Made by a program: the position numbers and the translations under genes. From Umezawaea endophytica (GTDB taxonomy: Bacteria; Actinomycetota; Actinomycetes; Mycobacteriales; Pseudonocardiaceae), in the NCBI RefSeq assembly GCF_025061645.1, contig NZ_JANYMP010000016.1, positions 1 to 64,000 of the forward strand: a stretch of 64,000 nt of DNA, in the 5' to 3' direction. Below are positions 7,757-16,256 of this stretch, one piece after another (position 1 is the first letter of the stretch; each line of letters opens with the position of its first letter). Below the pieces are notes generated by a model. That model was not told the origin of the DNA. It did no database searches and was given only the letters and a program-made list of their open reading frames with translations.

Positions 7757-10540
7757 CTACACAGTCGCCATAGCCACCACACCCCGCCGAAGCGCCTCCA
7801 CAGCCTTCCCAGCCGCCGCCCCCACCGGATCCCCACCCCCCATCACATTCCGAATCTGATCCAACAGATCGATCACCTGCCGACACCACCGCACGAAATC
7901 CCCAGCCCCCAACTCCGTCCCCCCCGTATCCCCGGAATCGAGCACCTTCTCCAACGACTCCCCCCGAGCCCACCGATAAACCGGCCAGGCAAACCCGGGA
8001 TCAGGCTGCCGAGTCCGATCCAACCGATGCCGCCGCTCGTCATCCTCGATCTCCGCCCACAACCGCGCCGTGGCCAACATCGCATCCGCCACAGGCCCAC
8101 CGGGCAGACTCGTCTCCACCGGCCCATCCCGCCGAGCCTCGTACACCAGCGAAGACACCACAGCCGCCAACTCAGGCGCCCCGAGCCCCTTCCACACCCC
8201 GTGACGCAAGCACTCCGCAGCCAGCAGGTCGGACTCCCCGTAGATCCGGGTGATCCGCTTCCCGTGCTCCGTGACCTCCTCACCAGGCCCGTTCTCGTGC
8301 GCCTCCAGGTACCCGCGCTCCCGCAGCAGGGCCCGGATCCGGTCGAACTCCCGAGCCAGCGAGTGCGTGGTGGCGGCGACCTTCCGTTCCACCAGCTCCG
8401 TCTCCTGGAGCAACCGGTGGTACCGCTCCCCCCACCGGGCGTGGTCCTCCCGCTTCTCACAGGCGTTGCAGGGGTGCGCCCGAAGAGCCCGCCGCAACGT
8501 CGCCAACTCGGCGTCGTCGTCGGCCGTCGTCTTCCGCCGCCGCACGGTCGGCACCTGGATACCGGTGTTCCGCACCGTCGCCGCCAGGTCCCGCCGGGAC
8601 TTCGGCGACCGCACGTCCACCTGCTTGGGCAGCTTGATGTGCCCCAGCACCTCCACCGCCACCGGGAAGTCGGCCGACGACAGCCGCCCGGCCCACCGAT
8701 CCTCCGTCACCACCAGCGGTCGGGCCTCGCCCATCGGCTCGTGCCCCGGATCGATCACCACGGCCAACCCCGACCGCCGCCCCGAAGGCACGGCGATCAC
8801 GTCGCCCTTCCGCAACCGCTCCAACGACGCCGCGGCCTCGGCCCGCTTCGACGAGCTGTTCTGCTTCGAGAGCGCCTTCTCCCGCTCCGTCACCCTCCGC
8901 CGCAGCGCCGCGTACTCGGTGAAGTCACCGAGGTGGCACGTCATCGCCTCGGAGTACCCCTCCAGCGCCTCCCGGTTCCGCTCGATCCGCCTGGCCAGCC
9001 CCACCACGGACCGGTCGGCCTGGAACTGCGCGAACGACTGCTCCAGCAGGTCACGGGCCTTGGCCGCGCCGAGCGCGTGGACCAGGTTGACCGCCATGTT
9101 GTAGCCCGGCCGGAATGACGACCGCAGCGGGAACGTGCGCGTCGACGCCAGCCCGGCGACCTGCTTGGGGTCGACGCCGGGCTGCCACACCACGACGGCG
9201 TGCCCCTCGACGTCGATCCCCCGCCGCCCCGCGCGCCCCGTGAGCTGCGTGTACTCACCGGGGTTCAGGTCGACGTGCGCCTCGCCGTTGTACTTGACCA
9301 GCTTCTCCAGCACCACGGTCCGCGCGGGCATGTTGATGCCCAGCGCCAGCGTCTCGGTCGCGAACACGACCTTCACCAGACCGCGGACGAACAGCTCCTC
9401 CACGGTCTCCTTGAACGCGGGCAGCAGGCCGGCGTGGTGGCTCGCGACGCCCCGTTCGAGCGCCTCGCGCCACTCCCAGTACCCGAGGACCCGCAGGTCG
9501 GGCTCTGGCAGGTCCTTGGTCTTCTCGTCGATGATGCCGCGGATGACCTCGGCTTCCTCCATCGTGTTCAACCGCAGCCCGGACCGCATGCACTGCGCCA
9601 CGGCCGCGTCGCACCCGGCGCGGCTGAACACGAAGTCGATCGCGGGCAGCAGGTTGGCCGCCTGGAGCCGGTCGATGATCTCCAGCCGCGACGGGGGCTT
9701 GAACCCGGAGCCGCGCGGCGCCCCGCGCCCGCCCCTGTCCTTGTTGTTGCGCGACCGGCTCCACGGCACGTGGAAGCGGGCAAGGTCCTCGGTGTGCCGC
9801 AGGAGCTGCGGGTTGATTCGAGCCTCGCCGTCGGTGTTCTCCCCGATGAACAGGTCGAACATCCGGCCGCCCGCCATCATGTGCTGCCACAGCGGCACGG
9901 GGCGGTGCTCGTCCACGACGACCTTCGTGTCGCCGCGCACCTCGACCAGCCACTCGCCGAACTCCTCGGCGTTGCTGACCGTCGCGGACAGGCCGATGAG
10001 CTGCACCTCGTCCGGCAGGTGCAGGATCACCTCCTCCCAGACGGCGCCGCGGAAGCGGTCCGCGAGGTAGTGGATCTCGTCCATCACCACGTACGCGAGG
10101 CCTTCAAGGGTGTGCGAGTGCGCGTAGAGCATGTTGCGCAGCACCTCGGTGGTCATGACCACCACGGGCGCGTTGCCGTTGACCGACGTGTCGCCGGTCA
10201 GCAGGCCGACCGACTTCGCGCCGTAGCGGGCCACCAGGTCGGCGTACTTCTGGTTCGACAGCGCCTTGATCGGCGTCGTGTAGAAGCACTTCAGGCCCTG
10301 TGCCAGCGCGAGGTGGACGGCGAACTCGCCGACCACCGTCTTGCCCGCGCCGGTGGGCGCGCAGACGAGCGCCCCGTGCCCCTCCTCCAGCGCCTCGCAG
10401 GCGACGCGCTGGAACGGGTCGAGGTCGAACGAGAGCACTGACAGGAAGTCCGTCAGCCGCGGATGGGAGTTCCGGCGGCGGGAGTCGGCGTACGCGGACG
10501 CCGGGGACCGGGAAGAGGGAGCGTTCGAGCGAGGAGCCAC
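7757..10540 (-). CDS. helY: DEVH-box ATP-dependent helicase, HelY/Ski2-like
   Basis: The product is about 927 aa, close to mycobacterial HelY (about 906). Motifs are in the usual order: Q-region FDLDPFQRVACEAL, Walker A CAPTGAGKTVVGEF, Ia TTPIKALSNQKYADL, DEIH box VVMDEIHYLADR, SAT motif LIGLSATVSN and motif VI QLTGRAGRRGID. A long C-terminal part corresponds to the DSHCT region. Ski2-like helicases unwind RNA or DNA; the cellular role of HelY is poorly defined. I chose GTG at 10540 (VAPRSNAPSS), because the extension to 10960 overlaps the next gene and is composed of Arg/Ser/Pro-rich shadow sequence. The last 475 bases of the gene (7757-8230) have a different strand composition from the rest. 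Confidence 0.9.
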   Translation of the reverse strand: MAPRSNAPSSRSPASAYADSRRRNSHPRLTDFLSVLSFDLDPFQRVACEALEEGHGALVCAPTGAGKTVVGEFAVHLALAQGLKCFYTTPIKALSNQKYADLVARYGAKSVGLLTGDTSVNGNAPVVVMTTEVLRNMLYAHSHTLEGLAYVVMDEIHYLADRFRGAVWEEVILHLPDEVQLIGLSATVSNAEEFGEWLVEVRGDTKVVVDEHRPVPLWQHMMAGGRMFDLFIGENTDGEARINPQLLRHTEDLARFHVPWSRSRNNKDRGGRGAPRGSGFKPPSRLEIIDRLQAANLLPAIDFVFSRAGCDAAVAQCMRSGLRLNTMEEAEVIRGIIDEKTKDLPEPDLRVLGYWEWREALERGVASHHAGLLPAFKETVEELFVRGLVKVVFATETLALGINMPARTVVLEKLVKYNGEAHVDLNPGEYTQLTGRAGRRGIDVEGHAVVVWQPGVDPKQVAGLASTRTFPLRSSFRPGYNMAVNLVHALGAAKARDLLEQSFAQFQADRSVVGLARRIERNREALEGYSEAMTCHLGDFTEYAALRRRVTEREKALSKQNSSSKRAEAAASLERLRKGDVIAVPSGRRSGLAVVIDPGHEPMGEARPLVVTEDRWAGRLSSADFPVAVEVLGHIKLPKQVDVRSPKSRRDLAATVRNTGIQVPTVRRRKTTADDDAELATLRRALRAHPCNACEKREDHARWGERYHRLLQETELVERKVAATTHSLAREFDRIRALLRERGYLEAHENGPGEEVTEHGKRITRIYGESDLLAAECLRHGVWKGLGAPELAAVVSSLVYEARRDGPVETSLPGGPVADAMLATARLWAEIEDDERRHRLDRTRQPDPGFAWPVYRWARGESLEKVLDSGDTGGTELGAGDFVRWCRQVIDLLDQIRNVMGGGDPVGAAAGKAVEALRRGVVAMATV

Positions 10541-10603
10541 ACCGTCAAGGCTGTCACACGGCACCGACAAAAGCGGTGAAGATATCCAGGCCCGGTGGGG
10601 TGA

Positions 10604-10651
10604 CCGGGCTCCCCGTCCGCAGTCGGGGGGTGCTGGGGACGGGGAGCCCGG
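10604..10651. terminator. Stem-loop terminator after cyclase gene
   Basis: CCGGGCTCCCCGTCC at 10604-10618 pairs perfectly with 10637-10651 (15 bp) around an 18-base loop. It lies between the stop of the minus-strand cyclase gene (10722) and the start of the helicase gene (10540). It probably separates the two transcripts. Confidence 0.65.
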
Positions 10652-10721
10652 TGGTGCACGAGCACCTGACCCCATTGTCGCGGACGGCCGCCGGGCCGTT
10701 ACACCGGATGGCGTATCGGGG

Positions 10722-11438
10722 TCACCCGTTCTTCGGCATGAGCGCGTACACGCTGGCAGGAGACCCGGACCCACCCCTGTTGACGGTCCCCCCGACGAGG
10801 ATCCAGGCCCCGCGGACCGGCAGCTCGGCGAGGTTCGCCAGGACTTCCAGGCTGATCCGGTGCTCCCGGTAGAGCAGCTTCGACACGGCGTACGTCTCGT
10901 CCACGCCGACGTCCGGCCCGAACGTGTCCGTGCCCAGCGCACCCCGCCGCCCGAGCGCACCCGTCTCCAGCAGCCACTCGACCGCCGCCGGGCTGAACCC
11001 CGGCTGGTGCAGCCGACCGCCCGCGTCGGCGTTCGCGAACGCGGGCGTGCCCCAGCGGTCCTCCCAGCCGGTGTGCAGGACCACGGCGCACTCCGGCGGG
11101 ATCGGGCCGTGCTCCGCCTCCCACGCCCGCAGGTCGTCGGCCGTGACGGCGTGGTCGGGATCGGCGGCGCACCGCGACCGGACGTCGACCTTCACCGCGG
11201 GGAGGAACAGGTCCTCGGTGTCCAGCTCGTCCGCGCCGGGCTGGTCGGCGTTGAAGTGCGACGGCGCTCCCCAGTGGGTGCCCGTGTGTTCACCCTGCTG
11301 GACCAACCGCAGGTGGAAGCCGTCCTCGGCGACCGTCGCCACCGTCGTCACGGTGAACTCCGGGTCTCCGGGGTAGAGGGAGGTGCGGGCCGGGTCGTTG
11401 ACGTGCGAGAGGTTCACCACGCGGTAGTCACCGAGCAC
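10722..11438 (-). CDS. Cyclase / kynurenine formamidase-like metal hydrolase
   Basis: The 238-aa product belongs to the cyclase/KynB family. The metal-binding signature appears as GEHTGTHWGAPSHF, with the expected HxGTHxxxPxH spacing. It is preceded by VNLSHVND and DPARTSLYPGDPEF, typical of the N-terminal strand region. Family members hydrolyse N-formylkynurenine, isatin or related amides; the substrate here is unknown. Start choice is uncertain. GTG at 11438 gives a start just before the first conserved strand. GTG at 11480 adds 14 residues (MGRAREKYSPRLTV). No strong ribosome site is seen before either. A TAGGCT hexamer about 11 bases upstream of 11438 could be a -10 box for a near-leaderless transcript. 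The gene is divergent from 11639. Confidence 0.82.
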   Translation of the reverse strand: MLGDYRVVNLSHVNDPARTSLYPGDPEFTVTTVATVAEDGFHLRLVQQGEHTGTHWGAPSHFNADQPGADELDTEDLFLPAVKVDVRSRCAADPDHAVTADDLRAWEAEHGPIPPECAVVLHTGWEDRWGTPAFANADAGGRLHQPGFSPAAVEWLLETGALGRRGALGTDTFGPDVGVDETYAVSKLLYREHRISLEVLANLAELPVRGAWILVGGTVNRGGSGSPASVYALMPKNG

Positions 11439-11638
11439 GACTGTGAGCCTAGGTGAATATTTCTCCCGCGCGCGTCCCACACCGGAGAGTCACGGGGTAG
11501 TGGATACTGTGAGTCACGTACAACCGAGAGACACACGGGAGCAAGACCGCGTCAACACCCATTCGGGTGGTCAGCGCAGGCGGCTCGAACGGGTGTGCGA
11601 CGATCGTTGCAGGTCAAGCACGACGAAACGGGGATCTG

Positions 11639-12103
11639 TTGTCCAACCCGCGCCAAGTGGTCAACCAGTGGATGTCCTTCACGGACGGCGAACTGACCGA
11701 CCACGTCCGACACCTCGTCCGCAACCAGGGCCCGCAGACCACGCAGGTCTGGGCCCAGGTCCGCACCAACGCGGTGCTGGCCGGCCGGGTCCGCGGCACG
11801 CTGTCCATCCTGCGCGCGCAGACCAGGGACAGCCGCGACGCCGCCATGTGGACCGCGTGGATCAGCAAGGCGCAGCAGGAGCTGTCGACCCCTCCCCCGG
11901 CACCCGTCGTCGCTCCGGCGCCGGTCGTCGAGGAGCCGGTCGTCGAGCCCGAGCCCGCCCCGGTCGCCGAGAAGAAGCCCGCGGTCGAGCCGCCGTCGGC
12001 GATGGAGAGCACGCTCCAGTTCAGCCTGCCCGACGCGCCGTCGCGGCAGCAGAAGCCGACCAGTTCGGCTCCGGCCGTGATGTTCCAGGCGCCGGGCCAG
12101 TAG
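11639..12103 (+). CDS. Hypothetical actinobacterial protein, 154 aa
   Basis: I do not recognise the family. The N-terminal 75 residues look globular and helical (SFTDGELTDHVRHLVRNQ, TNAVLAGRVRGTLSILRAQT). The remainder is a Pro/Glu/Ala-rich linker with an ordered-looking end (TLQFSLPDAPSRQQ). There is no signal peptide or membrane helix, so it is probably cytoplasmic. I chose TTG at 11639 because GGGGA lies 4 bases upstream. GTG at 11567 (24 residues longer) and ATG at 11672 (MSFTDGEL) are alternatives. It is divergent from the cyclase gene and 63 bases ahead of the nitroreductase gene on the same strand, so co-transcription is possible. Confidence 0.6.
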   Translation: MSNPRQVVNQWMSFTDGELTDHVRHLVRNQGPQTTQVWAQVRTNAVLAGRVRGTLSILRAQTRDSRDAAMWTAWISKAQQELSTPPPAPVVAPAPVVEEPVVEPEPAPVAEKKPAVEPPSAMESTLQFSLPDAPSRQQKPTSSAPAVMFQAPGQ

Positions 12104-12166
12104 CCGTCCGCCGGACGGGTTCCTCGGGGGTACCCGTCCGGTCCGGTGATCGGTAACGTCGGGATC

Positions 12167-12748
12167 GTGGAATTCCAGGACGTGGTGCGGCGCAGGCGGA
12201 TGGTCCGGAAGTTCGAACCCGACCCGGTTCCCGCGCAGAGCCTCGATCGGATCCTGCACAACGCGACCCGCGGCCCGTCCGCCGGGTTCTCGCAGGGCCA
12301 GGCGTTCCTGGTGCTGGAGGGCGCGGAGCTGGACGCCTTCTGGACCGTGGGCGCCGCCTGGGTGAACGACTCGGCCCGCACGGCCCCGCTGGTGATCGTG
12401 CCGCTGTCCTCGAAGCGGGTCTACCTCGACCGCTACGCCGAGGACGACAAGGGGTGGACCGACCGCGCCGAGTCCCACTGGCCCGTGCCGTTCTGGCACA
12501 TCGACACGGGCATGGCCGCGCTGCTGATCCTGCAAACGGTGGTGGACGAAGGGCTGGGGGCGGTGTTCTTCGGCTTCGACCCGGAGCTGGTCACCGCGTT
12601 CCAGGAGGCGTTCGGCGTGCCCGAGGACCACGAGCCCATCGGCGCCATCGCCATCGGCTTCTCGGCCGAGCCGAAGCCCACGAACACCTCGGCGATCACC
12701 CGGCGGCGCAGGTCGCTGGACGACGTCGTGCACCGCGGCCGCTGGTAG
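12167..12748 (+). CDS. Nitroreductase-family flavoprotein
   Basis: The 193-aa product begins EFQDVVRRRRMVRKFEPDPV, the typical FMN phosphate-binding start of the nitroreductase family. It continues with ATRGPSAGFSQGQAFLVLEG and a C-terminal GAIAIGFSAEP strand, as expected for an FMN-dependent homodimer. The family reduces nitro groups, quinones or enones, or cleaves the DMB precursor FMN (BluB branch); the specific reaction cannot be assigned. I chose GTG at 12167 because the product then starts exactly at the conserved motif. GTG at 12146 would add seven residues. It is convergent with the XRE regulator gene, with 6 bases between the stops. Confidence 0.85.
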   Translation: MEFQDVVRRRRMVRKFEPDPVPAQSLDRILHNATRGPSAGFSQGQAFLVLEGAELDAFWTVGAAWVNDSARTAPLVIVPLSSKRVYLDRYAEDDKGWTDRAESHWPVPFWHIDTGMAALLILQTVVDEGLGAVFFGFDPELVTAFQEAFGVPEDHEPIGAIAIGFSAEPKPTNTSAITRRRRSLDDVVHRGRW

Positions 12749-12754
12749 CCGCCG

Positions 12755-13597
12755 TCACGTGACCGCGGGGAACTCCTGGACGCCGAGCACCCGCAGCAGG
12801 TCCAGCCGTTCGCGGCTGTCGGCGTCCGCCGGGGTGAGCACCAGCAACTGCTGGCCGCGGTCCGGGGTCACCAGCGTTTCGCAGTCCATCACCAGGTCCC
12901 CCACCTGCGGGTGGACGAACGTCTTGCGGTCCGAGCGCCGGACCGCGACCTCGTGCTCGTCCCAGAACCCGCGGAACTCGGCGCTCGCGGCCAGCAGCCG
13001 CTCGACCAGCCCGGTCACCACGGGGTCGCCCGACCGGCGGCCCGCGACGGCGCGCAGGTCGGCCACGAGCCCGCGGCCGTGGTGCTCCCGTTCCCCCGGC
13101 GGCGCCATCTCGCGGGCGGCGGGGTCGGTGAACCAGCGGTGCGCGACGTAGCGCCGGTCGCCGGACAGGCCGGTCTGGTCGCCCGCCAGCAGGACGGACG
13201 CCTGGTTCTGGGCGAGGACCTCCCCCAGGTCGGACAGGACCAGCGCCGGGGTGTCGCCGAGCAGGTCGAGCACGCGCAGCAGGCCCGCGCGGGCCAGCCG
13301 CGCCACGCCGTCGGCGGGCGGCGGCTGGTGACCGGCCAGGTGGAACAGGTGGTCGCGCTCGTCGTCGGACAGCCGCAGCGCCCGTGCCAGCGCGCCGAGC
13401 AACTGGGTCGACGGCTGACTGCTGCGGCCCTGCTCCAAGCGCACGACGTAGTCGACCGACATGCCCGCGAGCATCGCCACCTCCTCCCGGCGCAGGCCTG
13501 CGGTGCGGCGGCGAGGCCCGTCGGTGAGGCCCACCTCGGCCGGGCGGATGGTCTCGCGGCGTCGGCGCAGGAAGTCGGCGAGCTGGTCGCGCTGCAT
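12755..13597 (-). CDS. XRE-type regulator with MmyB-like ligand domain
   Basis: The 280-aa product opens with a helix-turn-helix of the actinobacterial XRE/MmyB type: DFLRRRRETIRPAEVGL, GLRREEVAMLAGMSVDYVVR LEQGR. A 190-residue MmyB-like C-terminal domain follows (VLAQNQASVLLAG; FRGFWDEHEV; HPQVGDLVMDCETL), which usually binds fatty-acid-like or other small ligands. The ATG at 13597 (MQRDQLADFL) is the conserved start; longer frames run into the divergent gene. It is transcribed away from the aldo/keto reductase gene across a 102-base gap, the classic layout for a local regulator controlling its neighbour. Confidence 0.88.
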   Translation of the reverse strand: MQRDQLADFLRRRRETIRPAEVGLTDGPRRRTAGLRREEVAMLAGMSVDYVVRLEQGRSSQPSTQLLGALARALRLSDDERDHLFHLAGHQPPPADGVARLARAGLLRVLDLLGDTPALVLSDLGEVLAQNQASVLLAGDQTGLSGDRRYVAHRWFTDPAAREMAPPGEREHHGRGLVADLRAVAGRRSGDPVVTGLVERLLAASAEFRGFWDEHEVAVRRSDRKTFVHPQVGDLVMDCETLVTPDRGQQLLVLTPADADSRERLDLLRVLGVQEFPAVT

Positions 13598-13699
13598 GAC
13601 CCCATGCTGCCCCCGGTCGCCGGTCCCAGCCAGGGAGCCGCGCTCCCACGATGAACGCTCCGCTCCCGCCCGTCCCGGTCCGGGCCCAGGGTGGGTGGC

Positions 13700-14695
13700 A
13701 TGACAACGATGCAGACCCGAACGCTGGGCAAGACCGGTCCGACCGTTTCCGCGCTGGGCCTCGGCGCGATGGGCATGTCGGACGCCTACGGCCCGACCGA
13801 CCGCGCCGAGAGCGTGGCCACGGTGCACGCCGCGCTGGAGGCGGGCGTCACGCTGATCGACACCGGCGACTTCTACGCCATGGGCCACAACGAACTGCTG
13901 CTCGCCGAGGCGCTGCGCGGCCGGGACCGCGACGGCTACGCGCTGAGCGTCAAGTTCGGCATGCGGCGCGGACCGGGCAACGAGTTCGGCGGCCCGGACA
14001 ACCGCCCCGAGTCCGTGAAGAACTTCCTGGCGTACTCGCTGACCCGCCTGGGCACCGACCACGTCGACGTCTACCGCCCGGCCCGGCTGGACCCGGCGGT
14101 GCCGATCGAGGAGACGATCGGCGCGATCAAGGACATGGTCGACGCCGGGCACGTGCGGCACATCGGCCTCTCGGAGGTCGACGCGGCGACGATCCGCCGG
14201 GCGCACGCCGTGCACCCGATCGCCGACCTCCAGATCGAGTACTCGCTGCTGTCCCGCGCGGTCGAGGCGGACGTCCTGCCGACGCTGCGGGAACTCGGCA
14301 TCGGCCTGACCGCGTACGGCGTCCTGAGCCGCGGCCTCATCTCCGGGAACTGGACCCCCGGCCGTCCCGGCGACCACCGCAACGCCACGCCGCGGTTCTC
14401 CGCGGGCAACGTCGAGCACAACCTGGCCTTGGTGGGCGCCCTGCGGCGGGTCGCGGAGGCGAAGGGCTGCACCGTCGTCCAGCTCGCCATCGCCTGGGTG
14501 GCCGAACAGGGCGCGGACATCGTGCCGCTGGTCGGCTCGCGCACGCGGGAACGGCTGGCCGAGGCGTTGCCCGCCGTGGACCTGCGCCTGTCGGCGGACG
14601 ACCTCGCCGAGATCGAGGAGGCCGTGCCCGCGGGGTCGGCGAGGGGCGACCGGTACCCGTCGGCGCACATGGCGAACCTCGGGGTCGGGAACTAG
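13700..14695 (+). CDS. Aldo/keto reductase
   Basis: The 331-aa product is a TIM-barrel AKR. It shows the N-terminal LGLGAMGMSDAYGP, catalytic Asp and Tyr in LIDTGDFYAMGHNE, catalytic Lys in LSVKFGM, and NADPH phosphate-site residues in VPLVGSRTRERLAEAL. The usual fourth tetrad residue, His in a YYQHRVD-type segment, is replaced by Ala (VDVYRPARLDP). This variant occurs in a recognised AKR subgroup, but it should alter proton transfer. It is divergent from the XRE regulator, which probably controls it. It is convergent with the alcohol dehydrogenase gene, sharing CTAG at 14692-14695. Confidence 0.9.
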   Translation: MTTMQTRTLGKTGPTVSALGLGAMGMSDAYGPTDRAESVATVHAALEAGVTLIDTGDFYAMGHNELLLAEALRGRDRDGYALSVKFGMRRGPGNEFGGPDNRPESVKNFLAYSLTRLGTDHVDVYRPARLDPAVPIEETIGAIKDMVDAGHVRHIGLSEVDAATIRRAHAVHPIADLQIEYSLLSRAVEADVLPTLRELGIGLTAYGVLSRGLISGNWTPGRPGDHRNATPRFSAGNVEHNLALVGALRRVAEAKGCTVVQLAIAWVAEQGADIVPLVGSRTRERLAEALPAVDLRLSADDLAEIEEAVPAGSARGDRYPSAHMANLGVGN

Positions 14696-15816
14696 AACAC
14701 CACGACCTGCCGGATGGCGTCGCCGCTCGCGAGGCGGTCGAAGCCGGTGTTCAGCTCGTCCAGGGTCAGCGTGCCGGACAGCAGCTCCCCCACCGGGAGC
14801 TGGCCCGACCGGTACAGCGAGATGAACCGGGGGATGTCGCGGCGGGGCACGCACGAGCCGAGGTAGCTGCCCTTGAGCGTGCGCTCCTCCGCGACCAGGC
14901 TCAACGCGGGCAGGGTGAGCTGCCGGTCCGGGTGCGGGAGGCCGACGGTGACCGTCGTGCCGCCCGTGCCCGTGGCCGCGTAGGCCTGCGCGAGGACGTG
15001 CTCGCTGCCGGTCGTGTCGATGACCTTGTCGGCCCCTCCGCCGGTCAGGTCGCGGACCGCCTCCACGGCGTCCGGGCCGCCAGCGACCTCGTGGGTCGCG
15101 CCGAGCTTCCGGGCGAGTTCACGCTTGTGGGCGACCACGTCGACGGCCACGACGGTCGACGCCCCGGCCGCCTTCACCGCGAGCAGCGCCGCCAGCCCGA
15201 CGCCGCCGAGGCCGAACACGGCCACGCGGTCACCGGGCTCGACCCGCGCGCTGTAGAACGCCGCGCCCGCGCCCGTGAGCACGGCGCAGCCGAACAGCGC
15301 GGCGATCTCGTGCGGCAGGTCGGCGTCGACCTTCGTCGCGGAGGTCGCGGACACCACGGCGTACTCCGCGAAGCCGGAGACGCCGAGGTGGTGGTTCGGC
15401 CGCTGCCCGTCCGGCGCCAGCCAGCGCTTCCCACCGGAGAGCAGCGTGCCCGCCCGGTTCGCCGCCGCACCCGGCTCGCACAGGGCTTGGCGGCCCGCGA
15501 CGCACTTGCGGCACGACCCGCAGGCGGGCACGAACGACATCACCACGTGGTCGCCGACGTTGAACTCGCTCGGCCCCGGCCCGAGTTCGACGACCTCACC
15601 CGCGGCCTCGTGACCGAGCACCATCGGCAGGGGCCGCGGACGTGACCCGTTGAGCACCGACAGGTCGGAGTGGCACAGGCCGGTCGCGCCGACCCGGATC
15701 AGCAGCTCACCGGGACCGGGCGGGTCGAGGACCAGGTCCTGGACCTCGATCGGCCGCGACTCGGCGTAGGGCGCTGGACGGCCGGTTTCGAGCAGCACAG
15801 CGGCGCGCACGGTCAT
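14692..15816 (-). CDS. Zinc-dependent alcohol dehydrogenase (class III-like MDR)
   Basis: The 374-aa medium-chain dehydrogenase has catalytic zinc ligands Cys in VGATGLCHSDLS and His in LGHEAAGEV. The structural zinc site is PACGSCRKCVAGRQALC, with four cysteines. The nucleotide-binding fold is VAVFGLGGVGLAALLAVKA, and VVAVDVVAHK has an Asp favouring NAD. It resembles the NAD-dependent formaldehyde/mycothiol-type and aryl-alcohol dehydrogenases of actinomycetes. The ATG at 15816 overlaps the thioesterase stop as ATGA, so the two are coupled. Aldehyde or alcohol metabolism linked to acyl thioester hydrolysis is a plausible joint role, but inferred. Confidence 0.9.
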   Translation of the reverse strand: MTVRAAVLLETGRPAPYAESRPIEVQDLVLDPPGPGELLIRVGATGLCHSDLSVLNGSRPRPLPMVLGHEAAGEVVELGPGPSEFNVGDHVVMSFVPACGSCRKCVAGRQALCEPGAAANRAGTLLSGGKRWLAPDGQRPNHHLGVSGFAEYAVVSATSATKVDADLPHEIAALFGCAVLTGAGAAFYSARVEPGDRVAVFGLGGVGLAALLAVKAAGASTVVAVDVVAHKRELARKLGATHEVAGGPDAVEAVRDLTGGGADKVIDTTGSEHVLAQAYAATGTGGTTVTVGLPHPDRQLTLPALSLVAEERTLKGSYLGSCVPRRDIPRFISLYRSGQLPVGELLSGTLTLDELNTGFDRLASGDAIRQVVVF

Positions 15817-16232
15817 GCGACCAGCAAACCCGCCATCGCGCCCCGCAGTCCAGTGGGTACTTCCACCGGTTTGCGGGTCGTCCGGTCCACGAACACGTGC
15901 ACGAAGTGCCCTTCGGCGATCACCGTGCCGTCAGCCGCGAGGAACCCCACCTCGTAGCGAACGCTGGACCGACCGAGGTGCCCGATCCGGAGCCCGGCGT
16001 CCATCGCGTCGGGGAAGGAGAGCGAAGACCGGTAGTTGCAGTGCGACTCCACGCACAGCCCGATGGCCGAGCCGTGGTGGATGTCCAGACCGGACTCGAT
16101 GAGCCAGGTGTTGATCAGGGTGTCCATGAACGCGTAGTGCACGACGTTGTTGACGTGTCCGTACACGTCGTTGTCGCTCCACCGCGTCGGGATCCGCTGC
16201 CAGTAACCGTAGTCTTCACGCACCCGACGCAC
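15813..16232 (-). CDS. Hotdog-fold acyl-CoA thioesterase (4HBT family)
   Basis: The 139-aa protein has the 4-hydroxybenzoyl-CoA thioesterase signature RWSDNDVYGHVNNVVHYAFMD. The Asp/Asn positions are those used by this branch for water activation. It has a single hotdog domain with the typical central strands (CNYRSSLSFPD; SVRYEVGFLA) and no signal peptide. The likely reaction is hydrolysis of a cytoplasmic acyl-CoA. The GTG/ATG-type start at 16232 begins RRVREDYGYWQRIPTRW. It is translationally coupled to the downstream alcohol dehydrogenase. Confidence 0.88.
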   Translation of the reverse strand: MRRVREDYGYWQRIPTRWSDNDVYGHVNNVVHYAFMDTLINTWLIESGLDIHHGSAIGLCVESHCNYRSSLSFPDAMDAGLRIGHLGRSSVRYEVGFLAADGTVIAEGHFVHVFVDRTTRKPVEVPTGLRGAMAGLLVA

Positions 16233-16256
16233 CTTACGCGGAGCCTGGCGAACCGC

